Source: Sitta carolinensis (lineage: Eukaryota; Chordata; Aves; Passeriformes; Sittidae). From it: DNA of 64,000 nucleotides. Shown here piece after piece: positions 60,731 to 64,000 of the stretch. A program made the position numbers and the translations under genes. The notes beneath the pieces are model-generated. The model was not told where the DNA came from, did not search any database, and was given only the letters and a program-made list of their open reading frames with translations. Position 1 is the first letter of the stretch. The number at the start of each line of letters is the position of its first letter. Where the stretch lies: contig CM063292.1 in assembly GCA_032173965.1 (NCBI GenBank), forward strand, positions 5,284,001-5,348,000. Direction: 5' to 3'.

Positions 60731-63700
60731 ATCCTTTCCTACAGTCTTTTTGGGGGGTCACCTGTCTGCTTTATGCTTTCCCACTAGGCAAAAGTTAGAA
60801 GATAAAATGGGAATATGACGATAAATCTCTTTTATCTGATGTTAGAAGAATCCGTGGTTAGAAAGAGAGGCACACCCTAAATAGCATTTTGTAGATTCAT
60901 GTAAAAGGAGATATAATCTGTGTGCATTTTAATTTTAATTTGAACAATGTCTTGTCTTGAAATGAAATAAGGAAAATTTGCCTTTTTATATAATAGGAGT
61001 AGTTTTGGCATGTACTGGCCATTTACCCTGTCGCATCAGAAGTTAAAAAAAATGTTGTACAATGCTCCTAAAAGGCAGAAAGGTTAATATTTTTTCGATC
61101 AGAAAAATAGGACAGTCATGTGCCATGCAGTTGGTGTAAGCCAGAACACATTCTTGTTTATCTTGAGAGATTGACAGGATTTTCCACCAATATTTCTTAG
61201 CTAAACTCTTAAGAAATTAATTTCACTTTCAATCACAACACAGGCAGCAGGGAAAAAAAGAAAACATGGTGGACGTGAAATAAATTATTTGCTGTCAAAG
61301 AATGAGAATGCTTTTCCATTTCTGCTGTGCTGCCATTCCTAATATTTCCTTGAGTACCCAGAAAGCATCAGGGTAAGATTCACACACTTACACAAAGCCA
61401 AATTAAAGAGGCTTCATGCAGGGCTTTCCATAGAAGACTGGATCGACTTTGTGCCCTGTGTGTGCTCGGTGTGTGAGCAGAGGGAGGGGACTGCAGCAGT
61501 TATAGCAGTCCCCAGAGCCAGCTGGGACAACTGTTCCAGGGGGTTCTGACCAGAGATTCCAGTAGCTTTGTCACCAGATTACTTATCTCATTTTCTACAT
61601 GGTGATCCCTTTGGGCCTGGAGGTGCAGGGATTGCTTCTCAGAGGGGTGAAGTCATCAGACATCCCTCACTTCTATCCAAACCATGTCATTGCAGCAGGG
61701 AAGGGTGATACATATCACTGGAAAAGTTTACTCTAGTGAATCATTCTTGCTAAGAGCAAGTGGTGGGTAAATGCAGCCTCTCCTTTTTGTGAGCCTCAGA
61801 AGGGGAATGCTGAAGTCACTTGACCAGCACGAAGGGAGGTTCAACTGGGAATAAAACTGTTTTGGATTTGATTAATAGAACAGCCCTCCTTTCCTGGCTA
61901 AGAAGGGACTGCTTTTTCCTGGTGCATGGATAGTGCCTAGATTACCAACTATGTAGCATTCATCAGTTGCTCTGTACTTTGTTCATTCTGCCATGGAGGA
62001 CTCTTGATCCATATTGCTGTTTCCACAGGATTGTTTTTTCTATACAAACCATATCTATTACTCAAAATAGTTTCTTGATCTACTGTGAGGCTACCAGAGA
62101 ATGTTATGTCAGTGAGCTGCTGAGAGGTTTTACAACATTTCTGTCAGTTCATATTTGACAAGGATCTTCTACAAACCCTGGCAGAGGAAGTATAGCTTCT
62201 GTATCTACCTCTAAATCTGGTTTGGTTCAGCTGAACCACAGACTCTCTTTTGATGTTTAGTCAGTCTCCACTCTGACCACCTGTGTGCAGTGACACTGCA
62301 GTAACTCCCCTGCTAGTCACTAGATGCCACCTTTAGAGGCAATAAGACCCACCTTAGGTGATGATTTTTATCCTTTACAGGTGACTTACAGCAGCAGATC
62401 ACACCAGTGCTCTGAGGCTGCTGACAGTGCCAAGCGTGCAGATTTGCCCTGTCTTGCTCAGTGGTGGCTCACGAGTGGTGTGGTGTCAGTCACTTGCAGT
62501 GTTGCTCACAGGGACCTGGGCCAAGGCCAACAACTCAATTCATGTTATTGGCTGAGTAAGAAAAATGCCTCTGGTGCTGACCTTGTCATAAATCCACAGC
62601 CCCTGTCCCCATGCTACCAGCTGTCCAGACCAGCCTTCTAAGGACTGATTGTATCTGCATTCTGGTTGCTAAAATTCTTTGGGTTTTTTGTTATTTCAAC
62701 TCTGTGGTCTCGGAGGAGCAAATTCCTCAATAATTTTGCCTTCTCATCCCCACTGTGTCCCGTATGCCAGCAAGGCTGTAGAACAAGGCAGTTTTTAAGT
62801 GAAAAAGCCCTGCCTTTTCCTCCTTGCAGTTGTACAGGTTAAGCATGACTTCTAGCTTCTGTCATTCATCCTATTAAGAAAACCCTAGACTGCCAAGTGC
62901 AACCTCATTTGCCAGGGGATGGCAAGCATTTATACCTGAATCATAAACCCTGAAGGAAGGGCCTTATCTGATGTGGTACACCAGGCTTAATGGGCTGGTC
63001 TGTGCAGCTGCAGCACCTTGGGTAAGAACTTCAACAGCTCCTCTTAAAAATAACCAGCTTGCTGTTCCCTGCACTATGCCAAAGGACATGGCTGTTTATG
63101 TTTACAGACCTTGCACTGCACTGCTGCAAGTGGCATTTTGTGGCAGGGTCTAATTGAGCTATTGCTAAACTGGTTTGATGCAGTTTGAAATTCCAGCTCT
63201 GCAGCAAGATCGAATGAGGTTGGACCAGTTATCATCCTCTCTCAGCTCCCTCGTACGATGGAGATGCATTAATGTGTTGATGATGTAAGACTGAAGGAAG
63301 ACTTTGCTTGTAACATTATTGCTGAACCAGTTGTTCCGATGTACCCAGAAAGCCCTAAGTGTCCTTATAAAATTTCTTTGGTTTTTTTTTAATTTTTAAT
63401 TCTTGAGCAGATGGAAGACTTAGATGGAAAGGAATAAAAACATAATTTGCCAGAGCCCTCAATTAATCATAATCAAGTTTGTGCATGTTATACTCAACAA
63501 GGGTAGCAACAATGAAACACAAGGAGAAAAGGATGCTTTCCTCAGGCAGTTCTGGAGACATAAAAGCAATAAAGGAGCATACTTCAGAATAATGTGGAGA
63601 TATATGACTGCACTAAATAAAAATGCTTCTTTAACGTACTGTAAAAATAAAGATGTTTAGTTAGATTTATCATTCTTGTTACAAACACAAATTGATCCCT

Positions 63701-64000
63701 TGAACTACACCACTGTCTCTGAAAGTATCTGAGGGATGGTTGCAGCCCACTATTTTCTGTAATTACTTAAGCATTGTTTTATTTGTTGAAGAGCTAACTG
63801 GATTATTCCTTCTCTTCACTCCAAGGTTAATATATGGGGCACTTGACCATGCAGATATGGATTTTTGACTTTGACACTATATTCAAGCCATATTTTAATT
63901 TGGTATACTGAGAGGAATGGTTTGCCTATTATATTCCATGAGTCACATCTAAACCTGTGAAAAGACATTTTTAAAACTAGTTTTACAAATAGCAACACGT
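60731..64000. other. No gene recognised
   Basis: Average to AT-rich sequence to the end of the window. Around 61780-61860 and 63160-63330 there are words resembling SINE or avian repeat cores, but too few to call. Open frames (61967-62158, 62324-62641, 62971-63153, 63424-63660) have no domain. No RNA gene is seen. Confidence 0.5.

Noticed and set aside
1..64000. tRNA, rRNA, CRISPR, phage or bacterial gene cluster
   Set aside because: No cloverleaf with intact A and B boxes, no rRNA core, no regularly spaced identical repeats with unique spacers, and no bacterial-type gene packing were seen.

Overview
The window looks like non-coding vertebrate DNA, most likely from a bird. It contains truncated copies of CR1, the dominant LINE of birds and other sauropsids. 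Two keep readable CR1 3' ends (about 20770-21420 and 31939-32277), and older fragments lie at 23050-23600 and 53915-54110. Interspersed repeats are sparse, as in avian genomes, and the sequence is AT-leaning and CpG-poor with no CpG island. A bird is an inference: crocodilians and turtles also carry CR1. There are no bacterial or phage features (no ribosome-binding sites, operons, CRISPR array or IS element).

I find no protein-coding gene I can support. Outside one tandem array the longest open stretch is 242 codons (712-1440, minus), with no recognisable domain, and the others look like chance openings in GC-richer patches. The longest open frames (about 290-330 codons, 36213-37278) come from a minisatellite whose repeat unit has no stop codon in any forward frame. 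The window is best read as intergenic DNA or the inside of a long intron. The one exon-like segment, 58680-58898, has a good acceptor and a perfect GTAAGT donor but no recognisable protein.

Layout: 1-8600 is plain sequence with a ZNF143/Staf-like motif (3113-3142), one MIR-type SINE remnant and short microsatellites. 8640-18620 holds several repeat-free blocks rich in homeodomain, octamer, AP-1/C/EBP or GATA core motifs that could be conserved regulatory elements. It also holds two diverged copies of an unidentified repeat (14600-14720 and 17605-17730). 20770-32277 carries the LINE/CR1 copies, two MIR remnants and an A-rich tract. 36289-37290 is a minisatellite of about 28 copies of a 34-37 bp unit, with alternating variants in its first half. 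37291-53700 is mostly featureless apart from an (AC)27, an (AAT)9(GAT)4 and a TATA-like site at 50593. 53770-64000 has a G14 run, an ancient LINE 3' end, the exon-like segment, another regulatory-like block and a last MIR remnant.

No gene system or pathway can be described. The most interesting items are the minisatellite's higher-order structure, the GATA cluster at 18023-18558, the unidentified two-copy repeat, and the ZNF143-like site. All regulatory calls are motif-based inferences that need cross-species alignment.
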